Assembly: GCF_014695575.1 (NCBI RefSeq)
Contig: NZ_JACJOO010000049.1
Location: forward strand, 1-59,160
DNA: 59,160 bases
From: Leptolyngbya sp. FACHB-8
Lineage (GTDB): Bacteria; Cyanobacteriota; Cyanobacteriia; Elainellales; Elainellaceae
Reading direction: 5' to 3'
Part shown: piece after piece, positions 23,601 to 33,420 of the stretch
Layout: every line of letters starts with the position of its first letter
Position numbering within the stretch: the first letter of the stretch is position 1
The notes under the pieces: generated by a model
Told to the model about the DNA's origin: nothing
Databases searched by the model: none
Seen by the model: the letters and a program-made list of their open reading frames with translations, nothing else
Program-made: the position numbers and the translations under genes

Positions 23601-25829
23601 TTATACGGACTCGATTAAATGCTTTAATTCTTCCTCACGATGTTGAAGCCGCTCGGCCAACAAATTGACGATAAAACGGTGAATGTTGGAAGCAAGAACT
23701 GGGTCGGATGCTTCAATTTCTTCGAAGGTTTGAGCAGATAGAAAATAGAGTGAACTGGGTTTGTCAGCGACTACTGAAGCCATACGATCAGTCTGACGGT
23801 AAAGCCCCATTTCACCAATTGTGTTTCCAACCGTATAGGTGCGAAGGCGCTTAAACTGGCCGTCATTCAATTCCAGCACAACGCTAACCTGCCCTGATGC
23901 CACAAAATATAGCCCATCAAATGGATCGCCCTGGTAGAATAGATATTCATGCTCGGCTAGCTGGCGTAACTCTAGGCAGGCCATCAGACGGTTTACCTGC
24001 CTGGGATCAGAAAAATGGGTTTGCAGATGCGATGCCAGCGCTGTTTCGGGCGCAGGAATCGGATCAGGTCTGTAAGGCTGGTAATGCTTTAGAATCTGCT
24101 GCTCATACCATTCCAATGCCCGATCTAAGTCGGGAAACAAGTGGCAAAATGGATCGTTTGGTTCTAAGCACTCTCCTCGAAGTAGCCGTTGTTTAGCCTG
24201 AGGGTCCAAATTGCTATAGAGCAAATGAACTTGTTTCTGGTCTGCTACTTGTCTGAGTTTTGCAAAGCTGAGAACAGCGGAAGAATCCAGTCCACTCACC
24301 ATACGGAAGTCGAGAATCACGTAGCGCAGCGGAGTTAATTCGCTGTTGTTGAGGCGATCGCGCACCTGATTCAATAATTTATTCGCCGTGCCAAAAAAGA
24401 TTAGACCCTGTAATTCGACAATGTATGCCTGCTGCCCTTCTGCTTCCAGAATTTCCAACTCTTCCGAAGTTCGTAGTACGTTGCTATGGCGGTAAGTCCC
24501 ATAGCTCGCATGGCGCACAACGGTTAGCTGACTGTAATGAATTACAAACAGAACAATCGCCGCGACCAATCCGGCGCCGATTGCTTGGAGAAAGCCAACA
24601 CTAACGGTGATTAACACAATCAACACAATGATGGCGTAATCTGAGCGGGAGAACTTGAACCAGGCTTCGTAAAGCCATTCATTGAAGAACTCAATGGTGA
24701 CCAGTAACGGCATCCCAACCAGGATAAATTTGGGAAACAGCGCGAGGAGCGGTGCACCGCCTACCACCATGGCGAGACAGATCAGGGTCACCATCCATCC
24801 TGCCAGGCGGGTTTTTGCCCCTAATTGGTAAGCCAGTGTATTTTCCCCGGCACTTGGAAACCCGCCAATTCCCCCACCAAGGCCCGATAAAAACCAGGCA
24901 ATCCCGGAAGACTTTAACTCGCGATTCAAATCCAGATCCCGTGACGCAACCAGTTCAATGCCATTGCCGTGCAACAACAGCGCGATCGCCGATATTAGCC
25001 ATAGCGCTGCCATAGTTGGTATTTGTTGCAAGACAACGCTCCAGTCAGCCTGCTGAATTGCCTGTAACGTGGCAAAGTCATACAACCCTCCGGATGGAAT
25101 ATTGCCCAGCAACCAGCCCCGTTCTGTCGCTTCTGCCATGGATATTCCTGTTACGGACAGGACAATGTAGAAGAGGGCCGTGGCAGAGGCGATGATACCG
25201 GGATATATCAGGAAGTGGGTAATTCGCTGAGGCAGCATGAACATGACAGCGGCAAAGATTAGCCCCGGAAACCATTGCAAAAAGACGTTGGGTTGGAAGA
25301 AAGCGGCGATCGTGAATGGCTGTAAATCTAATCCTGAAACCGACTGAAAGGCTGCAATGAGTAGGAGCGCACCAATCCCGGCTAAGAAACCACCTACGAC
25401 GGGATAGGGAATGAACCGCACAAAGCTTCCTAATTTGAACCAACCCAAAGCCCAAAAAATTGCGGCTGTTATCAGACTGTTAAGGGCAAATGTTGCCACA
25501 ACCGTCATTAGCTTCTGCTCAACGGGGGCATCTGGCATGGCCGTAACAACCTGCCGTGCAATCAAGCTAAAAATGGGAACGGTGACTTCGGCAATTGTTA
25601 CCACCATGCCGGGGTAGGAACTCATAGCTGTGCCGAAGGCACTGATGATGACAGAACTGAAGAGTAACAACCCAATCCCAAATGTCAGTACAGGTGCCAG
25701 GTCTCCTGAGAAGATGACCGTTCCAAACGATACAGCACTTGTCACCGCTAACAGCCCCATAATGGCACCTGCAATGGCGTTGGAGATGACAGGGTTAGTA
25801 GTGGATTTGGCGTGTGCGATGGTAGTCAC
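23601..25829 (-). CDS. SulP-family anion transporter with STAS and cyclic-nucleotide-binding domains
   Basis: 742 aa. Residues about 15-420 are hydrophobic with 10-12 helices typical of SulP/SLC26 transporters. STAS follows at about 450-570 and a cNMP-binding domain at about 605-735. In the phosphate-binding cassette, Glu673 (ribose contact) and Arg682 (phosphate contact) keep the 9-residue spacing of CAP/PKA-type domains, so binding is plausible. Known SulP proteins move sulfate, bicarbonate or other anions; the substrate is not shown. The gene is divergent from the chemosensory operon whose last gene is an adenylate cyclase, and cAMP gating is a reasonable inference. The start is ATG 25829. 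Confidence 0.9.
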   Translation of the reverse strand: MTTIAHAKSTTNPVISNAIAGAIMGLLAVTSAVSFGTVIFSGDLAPVLTFGIGLLLFSSVIISAFGTAMSSYPGMVVTIAEVTVPIFSLIARQVVTAMPDAPVEQKLMTVVATFALNSLITAAIFWALGWFKLGSFVRFIPYPVVGGFLAGIGALLLIAAFQSVSGLDLQPFTIAAFFQPNVFLQWFPGLIFAAVMFMLPQRITHFLIYPGIIASATALFYIVLSVTGISMAEATERGWLLGNIPSGGLYDFATLQAIQQADWSVVLQQIPTMAALWLISAIALLLHGNGIELVASRDLDLNRELKSSGIAWFLSGLGGGIGGFPSAGENTLAYQLGAKTRLAGWMVTLICLAMVVGGAPLLALFPKFILVGMPLLVTIEFFNEWLYEAWFKFSRSDYAIIVLIVLITVSVGFLQAIGAGLVAAIVLFVIHYSQLTVVRHASYGTYRHSNVLRTSEELEILEAEGQQAYIVELQGLIFFGTANKLLNQVRDRLNNSELTPLRYVILDFRMVSGLDSSAVLSFAKLRQVADQKQVHLLYSNLDPQAKQRLLRGECLEPNDPFCHLFPDLDRALEWYEQQILKHYQPYRPDPIPAPETALASHLQTHFSDPRQVNRLMACLELRQLAEHEYLFYQGDPFDGLYFVASGQVSVVLELNDGQFKRLRTYTVGNTIGEMGLYRQTDRMASVVADKPSSLYFLSAQTFEEIEASDPVLASNIHRFIVNLLAERLQHREEELKHLIESV

Positions 25830-26177
25830 CTATAAAATGTAGATCTATTTTTGTTGTGTTTATCCTATAGAATTCTGCGGGACTTCCTGTCTTCTCAGCA
25901 AGTAACTTCTTACTTCGGGCATAGCTGTATTAGTTGAATGGCATCAAGGTCAACTTGTAAAGTTATTAACAATACACAGTCGACGCTAATTGAAGAGCTT
26001 TCTCTGAGGCCCTTGATTCTTGTATAAACCTCAGCACCCATAAAGTTGAGGGTTGCAGAAAACTCTCCAAGGAAGCGAATTAGCTATTTCGAGATGAGTA
26101 TTAAATGCCTGTTCCGCAGGATATATAATCCTAATTTTCTTGACGTAAAGATTTTCCTGCCCTAGGGGAGATGCTAA
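25830..26177. other. Divergent intergenic region between transporter and chemosensory operon
   Basis: 348 bp, AT-rich, with no gene. It must carry the promoters of both the SulP gene and the operon. The only strong box seen is TATAAT at 26124-26129. Confidence 0.6.
26124..26129 (+). promoter_or_regulatory. Candidate -10 box for the chemosensory operon
   Basis: A perfect TATAAT 49 bp before the first start codon. The hexamer 17 bp upstream (ttaaat, 26101-26106) is a poor -35 match, so an activator may be needed if this is the promoter. Confidence 0.4.
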
Positions 26178-26768
26178 TTGTCGTCACTTGCACTACAGTC
26201 AGTTAGCTGCCTCAATTTTTTGGAGTTTATGCAGGTTAATACAGCCGCGCAGGCTACGTCTAAAACGGCGTTACTACTACTATTTCATATTGAAGAGAAT
26301 CTGTATGCGATTGATACGAGTAATGTTATTGAGATCGCACCAGTAGTCCTGCTCAGGAAGATTGAGGCAGCTTCAGAGTATATTGCAGGTGTTTTTAATT
26401 ATCACAATACCATTGTGCCGGTTATCGATCTTTGCCAACTTATTCGGGGGACATCCTGCAAAATTTCCTATAGCACGCGTTTAATTATGGTGAACTATGG
26501 GGCGAATTCTTGCCAGGGGGAACACTCACCGTATCAAAAACGCCAGTTGGGGCTTTTGGCAGAACGAGTAACAGAAACTTTAAAGGTGCCCATCAATACC
26601 CTGAAAAATGCGGAAAATATGAGTGATTCTTCCGTGATGGGAGAACTATTTATTGATGGTAAGGGCATTATTCAAAAGGTGAACTGGGAACAACTGGTTG
26701 CAGATGGCCTTGATCCAGCCTTATTTACTGAGAGAAGCGGGCAGGTGAACGGTGCAGGATGCAATTGA
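26178..26768 (+). CDS. cheW: CheW adaptor, first gene of Wsp-like operon (WspB position)
   Basis: 196 aa. A single CheW domain spans about 28-180 (LLLLFHIEENLYAIDTSNVIEI..., FNYHNTIVPVIDLCQL). CheW proteins couple chemoreceptors to the CheA kinase. TTG 26178 was chosen because GGGGAG (26165-26170) stands 7 nt before it. ATG 26229 is the alternative and has a GGAG only 3 nt before it. The 3' end overlaps cheR by 17 bp, so the two are translationally coupled. Confidence 0.88.
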   Translation: MSSLALQSVSCLNFLEFMQVNTAAQATSKTALLLLFHIEENLYAIDTSNVIEIAPVVLLRKIEAASEYIAGVFNYHNTIVPVIDLCQLIRGTSCKISYSTRLIMVNYGANSCQGEHSPYQKRQLGLLAERVTETLKVPINTLKNAENMSDSSVMGELFIDGKGIIQKVNWEQLVADGLDPALFTERSGQVNGAGCN

Positions 26769-28056
26769 AGTTATTCTCAGGGAGAAGTTGGGGCTAGATG
26801 CGAACAGTGTAGGTTCGCGAATCATTGCACGAGCTGTTGCCCAACGTCAGGCGGCTAATGGTGTGCGCGATCGCTCCCACTACCTGGCTCTTCTCCGCTC
26901 CGCTCCCGAGGAACTCAATCAATTAATTGAAGCGGTTGTAATTCCTGAAACCTGGTTCTTCCGAGACAAAGAACCTTTTGAGTATCTACGGTATTACGTG
27001 AAGGAACGAGCTATTCACGCCTGGGAACGGACCACTAAGCCTCTCTATGTTCTCAGCGTGCCTTGCTCTACGGGGGAAGAACCCTACTCGATCGCCATGA
27101 CTTTGTTAGACGCGGGGCTAACAACGGCTCAGTTTCAAATAGATGCCGTTGATGTCAGTCAGCGCGCCTTACAAAAAGCCGAGCAGGCGGTTTATGGAAA
27201 AAGCTCCTTTCGAGGTGTTACGGCCGAAGCGTTAGAGCGTTACGTTGAACCAACGGCTAGGGGACATCAAGTGCGCCCAATGGTGCGTAAATCCGTGAAT
27301 TTTATTCACGGCAACATTCTGCAACCTCATTTTCTTCGTAAGACGTATCACGTTATCTTTTGCCGCAATCTATTGATCTATTTAGATGGAGCAGCGCGCG
27401 ATCGCACGATGGCAACTCTCGATCATGCTCTGTTCCCCACAGGATTATTGTTTTTGGGAGCTGCCGAAACATCTCAAATTTCGGGTAAACAAAATTACAA
27501 GTCAATTGAGCATTCCTCTGCATTTGCGTACCAAAAACAATCACTTACCCTATTGGATAAAACAGATTCTAATAGTTCACCTGCACTGAATACAAATCAG
27601 TCATCTATCCGGCACCCATTGAACAAAGCAACTTTCCCAAAGACAAAATACCTTAATCCTCCATCCGAAAAAACATTCGATGCTCATCAGGGTTTAAGCA
27701 ATGGGTTTCTATCGAAAACTCAATCAGATCAAGGGCCACCCATTTTGTTGGAAAGGGCTAAGCAGCTTGCCGATCAGGGACAACTGACCCAAGCGGCTCA
27801 ACTTTGTGAATCCTATGTGCGGGCTAACCCAGCGGAGGCCTCGGCCTATTTGCTATTGGGTGAGATTTGTCAGGGACTGAGTCAAAATAAACAGGCAGAA
27901 ACCTATTTCCAAAAGGCTATTTATCTCGATCCATCTGCCTATGAAGCCTTGATACATCTTGCTTTATTGAAAGAGCAACAGGGTAATCAAGCTGCTTCGG
28001 AAAAACTAAGGAAACGGGCGCAACGGCTTGTAGAGCAAGGCTATCATTCATCTTAA
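26752..28056 (+). CDS. cheR: CheR methyltransferase with C-terminal TPR (WspC-like)
   Basis: 434 aa, GTG start. The N-terminal CheR domain (about 1-255) has the receptor-binding helices, the VIPETWFFRD segment and the SAM-binding motif SVPCSTGEEPYSIAM (about 100-114), then FCRNLLIYLD. A low-complexity linker (about 265-330) leads to TPR units (residues 335-430: AEASAYLLLGEICQGL..., YLDPSAYEALIHLALL). CheR-TPR fusions are typical of WspC. It should methylate glutamates of the chemoreceptor encoded 14 bp downstream. Confidence 0.92.
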   Translation: MQDAIEVILREKLGLDANSVGSRIIARAVAQRQAANGVRDRSHYLALLRSAPEELNQLIEAVVIPETWFFRDKEPFEYLRYYVKERAIHAWERTTKPLYVLSVPCSTGEEPYSIAMTLLDAGLTTAQFQIDAVDVSQRALQKAEQAVYGKSSFRGVTAEALERYVEPTARGHQVRPMVRKSVNFIHGNILQPHFLRKTYHVIFCRNLLIYLDGAARDRTMATLDHALFPTGLLFLGAAETSQISGKQNYKSIEHSSAFAYQKQSLTLLDKTDSNSSPALNTNQSSIRHPLNKATFPKTKYLNPPSEKTFDAHQGLSNGFLSKTQSDQGPPILLERAKQLADQGQLTQAAQLCESYVRANPAEASAYLLLGEICQGLSQNKQAETYFQKAIYLDPSAYEALIHLALLKEQQGNQAASEKLRKRAQRLVEQGYHSS

Positions 28057-28070
28057 ATAAATGATTCACT

Positions 28071-29678
28071 ATGGTTCAATCAATCTGGGATCGAATTACA
28101 AATCGCATTTTACTGGGGTACTCTATTCCGCTGTTAGCCCTATTGGGATTAAGTGCGATTGTTTATGATTCCACTACCCGTACTTTTCAGCTTCAGCAGG
28201 AAAGCGATCGCATCGAAACCCAAATTCGCAACGTTAATGGGTTGATTGATGGGCTCAATCGCATGATTGGTATTACCCGGACCTACTTGATTTTCCCAAG
28301 CGATCAGAGTGCTATAGATGCTTATTCCGATGCTCGCCAATCCTTTACAGAAAATGCCGAAAATGCGATAGCAACATCTGATGCGCAGACTCAGGCAGAC
28401 ATTAGCAACCTGATTGAATTAGGTGAAGAATACGATCGCACGCTGCAAACTATCTTTCGCCTGGTTGATCAAAACAACCTGGTTCAGGCCAAAGCGGATG
28501 TACGCCGGCCTCGTATTAGTGATGCGGTTGCCCAACGCGATCGCGTTGTTGGCGAACTAGAGAACCAGTTAAACCGCAATAATCAGGCTGTCCAAAATTC
28601 AAAAAACTTTCTGTTGCGTTTGATTGTTATCGGGACAGGACTGACGATTTTATTGACGCTGGCAGCAGGGCTACTCACGACCTTGCCGCTACGACGCCAG
28701 TTGCCCCCCATTGTCGATGCAGCAACGGCGATCGCTGATGGCGATTTAACCCAATCTATCCCGCCCACCAAAGATCCCACGGAAGTTGGGCAATTGCTAA
28801 GAGCCTTCCAGGAAATGGTTAAAAGCTTAAATGCTCTAATTGCTCAGGCTCAGCGCTCCGGAATTCAAATTAGTTCCTCGACGACACAAATTGCGGCGGC
28901 TGGTCGGCAATTGGAATCGACGGTGAATGAGCAAGTAGCTTCCATGCACGAGGTCAAAGCCACGTCTCGCCAAATTGCCTCTACTGCGGGTGAATTAGCC
29001 CAGGCGATGGATGAAGTGACGGATACGGCTCAGACAACCACCAGTGCTGCGGCTAACAGTCAGGAGAATCTCGATAAAATTCAAGGGGCTATGCAAAATT
29101 TGGTCGTAGCGACCCAATCGATCGCAGCAAAGCTCAAAGTGATTGATGAAAAAGCCAATAATATTAATAACGTTGTCACGACGATTACGAAAGTCGCAGA
29201 TCAAACGAATTTACTATCTCTGAATGCTGCCATTGAGGCCGAAAAGGCTGGTGAATATGGCGCTGGGTTTGCCGTCGTAGCGCGTGAAATTCGGCGGCTT
29301 GCGGATCAGGCCGCTGTTGCAACCCTGGAAATTGAACAGATGGTGAAAGCCATGCAAACCTCGGTGTCAACAGGGGTTGTAGAGATGGATCGGTTTAGTC
29401 GCGAGGTAACCCAATACGTTCAAGAAGTTGGCAATGTCAGTGAGCAGATTACCAGCTTTATTCAAGATGTACAGGGGCTTGCGCCACAGTTTGCTACTGT
29501 TAGCCAGCGGATGGATGAGCAATATCGGGGAGCCGAGCAAATTAGTATGGCGATCGCCCAACTCAGTGATGCGTCCCTCCAAACCATGCAATCCCTTCAA
29601 GAAACCAATAATGCGTTAACACAGTTGGATGATGCAGCGCAGGGGTTGCAGCAGGAGATTTCACAGTTCAAAGTGTAG
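28071..29678 (+). CDS. Methyl-accepting chemoreceptor (WspA-like)
   Basis: 535 aa. TM1 is at about 13-28, a roughly 155-residue helical periplasmic domain of the four-helix-bundle type follows, TM2 is at about 184-208, then HAMP (210-265) and a cytoplasmic signalling domain. The conserved hairpin tip reads QTNLLSLNAAIEAEKAGEYG (about 379-398) and the following FAVVAREIRRLADQ is canonical. Gln/Glu-rich methylation helices flank it. The ligand is unknown; WspA in Pseudomonas responds to surface contact. This is the only receptor in the operon and is presumably dedicated to it. Confidence 0.93.
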   Translation: MVQSIWDRITNRILLGYSIPLLALLGLSAIVYDSTTRTFQLQQESDRIETQIRNVNGLIDGLNRMIGITRTYLIFPSDQSAIDAYSDARQSFTENAENAIATSDAQTQADISNLIELGEEYDRTLQTIFRLVDQNNLVQAKADVRRPRISDAVAQRDRVVGELENQLNRNNQAVQNSKNFLLRLIVIGTGLTILLTLAAGLLTTLPLRRQLPPIVDAATAIADGDLTQSIPPTKDPTEVGQLLRAFQEMVKSLNALIAQAQRSGIQISSSTTQIAAAGRQLESTVNEQVASMHEVKATSRQIASTAGELAQAMDEVTDTAQTTTSAAANSQENLDKIQGAMQNLVVATQSIAAKLKVIDEKANNINNVVTTITKVADQTNLLSLNAAIEAEKAGEYGAGFAVVAREIRRLADQAAVATLEIEQMVKAMQTSVSTGVVEMDRFSREVTQYVQEVGNVSEQITSFIQDVQGLAPQFATVSQRMDEQYRGAEQISMAIAQLSDASLQTMQSLQETNNALTQLDDAAQGLQQEISQFKV

Positions 29679-29710
29679 CCATCGTAGTTTTACATGATGA
29701 AGTGTCAGTG

Positions 29711-30412
29711 ATGAATGCCGAGTATTGTTGGAGCGAGATTGGGATAGAGGGCGATCGATCGTGCGATCGCTTAGAGTCGGTAGGACACTGCATCAATTGC
29801 CCGGTCTACCATGAGGCAGGCCGCGGCCTCCTTAACCGCGAAATTCCACTCGACTATCTCCAGGAATGGACAGAAATTCTTGCTCAGCCGCCAGAAGCTC
29901 AAATGGGAACTCTGTCTACTGCCGTCAAGCAAGATTCTCTCAAAATTGGCCAGGGTACAACGCTATCGGCTATGGTTTTCCGGCTCGGCAGCGAGCGATT
30001 TGCGTTACCCGTTAGTATTCTGCAAGAAATTACCCGTCCTGTACCTATTCATACTCTTCCCCATCGCAGTGATGATTTGTTCCTGGGATTGGTGAATATT
30101 CGCGGTGAAATCCTGCCCTGTGCGTCTTTAAGCCAATTTATTGGGGTAGAAATGCCGATCGACCCCACCTATAGTCGAATTAACCTCAGGCGCATGATGG
30201 TGATTGGGCAGCAGGAGAGCCGCTGGGTGTTTCCGGTAGACGAGGTGCATCGAGTTTATCGCTTCCATCCAGATGAGCTTCAGAAACCTCCTGTTGTGAT
30301 TGCAAAAGCCCATCAATCCTATACCCGGGGGATCATTGACTGGCAAGACAAAAAAGTGAATTATCTGGATGCTGACCATTTGCTGAATACGCTCGATCGC
30401 CGCCTCTTGTAG
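29711..30412 (+). CDS. cheW: CheW adaptor with N-terminal cysteine motif (WspD-like)
   Basis: About 233 aa. The first 60 residues carry the signature YCWSEIGIEGDRSCDRL followed by HCINCPVYHEAGRGLLNRE, with four Cys (positions 5, 17, 28 and 31 from ATG 29711) that could bind metal or a cofactor. This N-terminus is characteristic of WspD-type CheW proteins. The CheW domain proper spans about 85-225. GTG 29702 is an alternative start. The gene lies between the receptor and the CheA kinase, 43 bp before the latter. It is the clearest marker that the operon is Wsp-type rather than flagellar or pilus-type. Confidence 0.88.
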   Translation: MNAEYCWSEIGIEGDRSCDRLESVGHCINCPVYHEAGRGLLNREIPLDYLQEWTEILAQPPEAQMGTLSTAVKQDSLKIGQGTTLSAMVFRLGSERFALPVSILQEITRPVPIHTLPHRSDDLFLGLVNIRGEILPCASLSQFIGVEMPIDPTYSRINLRRMMVIGQQESRWVFPVDEVHRVYRFHPDELQKPPVVIAKAHQSYTRGIIDWQDKKVNYLDADHLLNTLDRRLL

Positions 30413-30455
30413 TGTTTGAGCTGTTTCCTCCCTAATTCTATGTAACTCAACAAAA

Positions 30456-33284
30456 ATGCCCGATTATTCAATGCTGGATCTATTTCGTCAGGAGGTTATC
30501 GCTCAGGTGGAGAACCTGAAGCAACACTTGCTGATGTTCCAGCAACAGTCTCAATCGGCGCAAGATATTCAGGGATCGTTGCAGGCTTTGCATGCCCTTG
30601 ATGGGTTGGCCCAAGTTGTCAACGTAGAAGCTGCTGTTGTTGTCATTCAAGCTATTCAGTCAAGACTTAGAGCGGTTCAACAGGGTATAGATTTGAGCGC
30701 TGTTGAGGTTGATCGTCTGCTCGAAGCAGCTCATTGGCTTTTGGACATTAGCCTATTGGATGAACCCCAGTGGGAAAGTTGGTTGTCCGGTCATCGCGAG
30801 AGTATTGCCGCCATTCAATCTGTCTATCAACCAGTAACGTCTGAATCAGACTATTCAGATCCTTCCTCCGGTTCCGTGGCTGGCATTGCATCGTCCGAGG
30901 ATGAGAATCTTCCCGAAGTGGAAGATTCAGTAGCAGATTCCGTGCCGGAACCCCTTCAGGCTCACCTACCCCTGGTTGATCCTCAGATGATGGATTTGTT
31001 CCGTATGGAGGTGGAGGAACAGGCAAATATTTTGAACGATGGTTTGCTGACTCTGGAGACGCAACCCACAGCCACTCAACCCCTTGAAGCTCTCATGCGG
31101 GCAGCTCATTCGATTAAAGGGGCCGCACGGATTGTTGGACTGGATGCTGCTGTTAGCCTGGCGCATACTCTAGAAGATTGTTTTGTTGCAGCCCAGAACC
31201 GTACGCTTACATTGAGTGGCGATCTGATAGACCAACTACTGCGGGGCGTCGATTTATTGCAAGGCTTAAGCCAGGTGAGCGATCGCCATCTCTCCACCTG
31301 GTTAACTCAGCAAAATATCAATATTCTATCCGTACAGTCTGGTATTGAAGCTCTGCATCAATCCTCTGTTCATTCTGAGAACCCTGCATCCTTTGATGAA
31401 TCCGAGCACTCATTTAACCACCCGGCCGTGAAGGGTTCTTCCAATGGAATATCCGATGCTGCACATCAAATCCCGGTTGGTATTTCGAGCCAATCGTCTG
31501 GTGCTAATAGCAGTGTAAGCGAGCAACTTGCCTATGATGCCTCTAAGGGAGCTCAGCGGGTTGTGCGGGTTGGCGCAGATAACCTGAACCGGATTATGGG
31601 GCTGGCGGGAGAAGCACTGATTGAAGCCAATGCACTGCCTGCTTTTGCGGATGCCTTGATGCAGGTGCGATCGCATCAAATCGAGCTAGCTACCAGTCTG
31701 GAAGTACTGGAACAACAAGCTTTACCTCATTTTCGACAGGCTGACCAAGCCTTATTTGAAATGGTGCGTCGTCAGGAGCAGCAGTGTCGCGCTTTGTTGA
31801 GCGATCGCCTCTCGGATCTGGAAGAGTTTATTCGTCGTACCACTCATCTATCCGATCGCCTGTATCGAGAAGTTATTACCTCGCACATGCGGCCTTTTGA
31901 GGAAGGTGTGCAAAACTTCTCGCGCATGGTGCGTGATCTGGCTCGTAGTCTAGATAAACAAGCTCGATTAGAAATCGTTGGCAAGTCTACATCCGTCGAT
32001 CGCGACATTCTCAGCAAGCTAGAAGCCCCCATCACGCATATTCTTCGAAATGCAATTGGTCACGGTATTGAGTTACCCGAAGCCCGCATTGCCGCAGGGA
32101 AACCCCCGGAAGGAAGGATTCGCCTGGAAGCGGTCCATCGAGGCGGCATGCTAGCTATCACAGCCACAGACGATGGTGCGGGAATTGATATCCAACGGCT
32201 TCGAGAGCAAGCCATCGCCCGTCAGCTTACGACTCCTGAAATAGCCGAAAAACTGTCAGATGCGGAGCTTATGGAGTTCCTGTTTCTACCTGGATTCTCC
32301 CTCTCCCAACAAGTAACGGAACTGTCTGGGCGAGGTGTTGGGCTGGATATTGTGAAAAGCATGGCTCAGGAAGTGGGTGGTACTGTGCGGATGACATCTC
32401 AGCCAGGAAAGGGCACCAGTTTTCATTTTCAGTTGCCACTAACCCTCTCCGTCGTCCGGACACTACTTATAGAAGTTGGGGGAGAAATTTATGCTTTTCC
32501 CCTGTCGCGCATTGACCATATTGTCACGGTGAAGCAAGAAGATATTTTCACCGTTGAGAATCGACAATATTTTACCCTGGAGCACCAAAACGTTGGTCTT
32601 CTTCCCCTCTATCATGTTCTAGATTTGCCACCACCTACTGCCGTGCCGGATCCCTTATGGGTCGTGATTATCAGTGATCAATCGGCCACTTATGGTCTAG
32701 CGGTCGATCGTTGTCTGGGGGAACGTGAGTTAGTGGTGCGTCCCCTTGATCCACGCTTAGGCAACGTACAAGATGTGGCGGCGGCGGCACTGATGGGAGA
32801 TGGGTCGCTGATTTTGATTTTGGATGTGTCTGATTTGTTGCGATCGCTCAACACATTGCTGGTCGATGGGCGGCTAGCAAAGACAGGGGAAACGCGATCG
32901 CGCAAAGGTAACGATGCAAAACGGGTGCTGGTGGTGGATGACTCAATTACTGTACGGGAAATGGAACGTAAACTGTTACAGAATCATGGTTACGTGGTAG
33001 ATGTGGCTGTTGATGGGATGGAAGGCTGGAATGCTGTTCGCTCTTATCCCTATGATTTGGTCATTAGTGATATTGATATGCCCCGGATGAACGGTATTGA
33101 CTTAATTAAAGAAATCAAAAAACATTCGCGCTTACAGTCAATTCCCGTCATTGTGGTTTCCTATCGCGATCGCGAGGATGATCGCATTCAAGGACTGGAA
33201 GCAGGAGCCGACTACTATCTTACAAAGAATAGTTTTCACGATGACACGTTAATTCGAGCCGTTGCTGATTTAGTGGGTGAATAA
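30456..33284 (+). CDS. cheA: Hybrid CheA kinase with receiver (WspE-like)
   Basis: 942 aa. Two Hpt-like domains are visible: an N-terminal one (about 5-110) with His46 in ALHALDGLA, weakly conserved, and a canonical one (about 175-285) with His218 in AAHSIKGAA. CheA dimerisation and HATPase regions follow (LRNAIGHGIE where most CheA have D before H; DDGAGID; GRGVGLDIVK), then a CheW-like domain (about 665-795) and a receiver (815-940, Asp872, Lys near 926). In the Wsp pathway the kinase phosphorylates the CheB and the output regulator. The receiver may act as a phosphate sink. The duplicated Hpt is unusual, and the first copy could be decorative or a second phosphosite. Confidence 0.93.
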   Translation: MPDYSMLDLFRQEVIAQVENLKQHLLMFQQQSQSAQDIQGSLQALHALDGLAQVVNVEAAVVVIQAIQSRLRAVQQGIDLSAVEVDRLLEAAHWLLDISLLDEPQWESWLSGHRESIAAIQSVYQPVTSESDYSDPSSGSVAGIASSEDENLPEVEDSVADSVPEPLQAHLPLVDPQMMDLFRMEVEEQANILNDGLLTLETQPTATQPLEALMRAAHSIKGAARIVGLDAAVSLAHTLEDCFVAAQNRTLTLSGDLIDQLLRGVDLLQGLSQVSDRHLSTWLTQQNINILSVQSGIEALHQSSVHSENPASFDESEHSFNHPAVKGSSNGISDAAHQIPVGISSQSSGANSSVSEQLAYDASKGAQRVVRVGADNLNRIMGLAGEALIEANALPAFADALMQVRSHQIELATSLEVLEQQALPHFRQADQALFEMVRRQEQQCRALLSDRLSDLEEFIRRTTHLSDRLYREVITSHMRPFEEGVQNFSRMVRDLARSLDKQARLEIVGKSTSVDRDILSKLEAPITHILRNAIGHGIELPEARIAAGKPPEGRIRLEAVHRGGMLAITATDDGAGIDIQRLREQAIARQLTTPEIAEKLSDAELMEFLFLPGFSLSQQVTELSGRGVGLDIVKSMAQEVGGTVRMTSQPGKGTSFHFQLPLTLSVVRTLLIEVGGEIYAFPLSRIDHIVTVKQEDIFTVENRQYFTLEHQNVGLLPLYHVLDLPPPTAVPDPLWVVIISDQSATYGLAVDRCLGERELVVRPLDPRLGNVQDVAAAALMGDGSLILILDVSDLLRSLNTLLVDGRLAKTGETRSRKGNDAKRVLVVDDSITVREMERKLLQNHGYVVDVAVDGMEGWNAVRSYPYDLVISDIDMPRMNGIDLIKEIKKHSRLQSIPVIVVSYRDREDDRIQGLEAGADYYLTKNSFHDDTLIRAVADLVGE

Positions 33285-33289
33285 AATGA

Positions 33290-33378
33290 GTACCCTACAT
33301 TCCCACAATCCAAGATTTATGGTTGCTCAGCGACGGCAAAAGCAGAATTCTAAGTTTTGGGTTTGAACAGTGCAAGTT
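33290..33378. repeat. Family E-like element between cheA and cheB (degenerate)
   Basis: The 136-bp gap inside the operon ends with ttttgggtttgaacagtgca, close to the family E right flank at 21079-21101. The inner palindrome is poorly preserved (caatccaag... with ...ttttgg). It could weaken expression of the last two genes relative to the kinase. Confidence 0.4.
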
Positions 33379-33420
33379 ATGAGCTGGGCAGATGGACTTC
33401 CTGAACGATGGTAATGTGGC

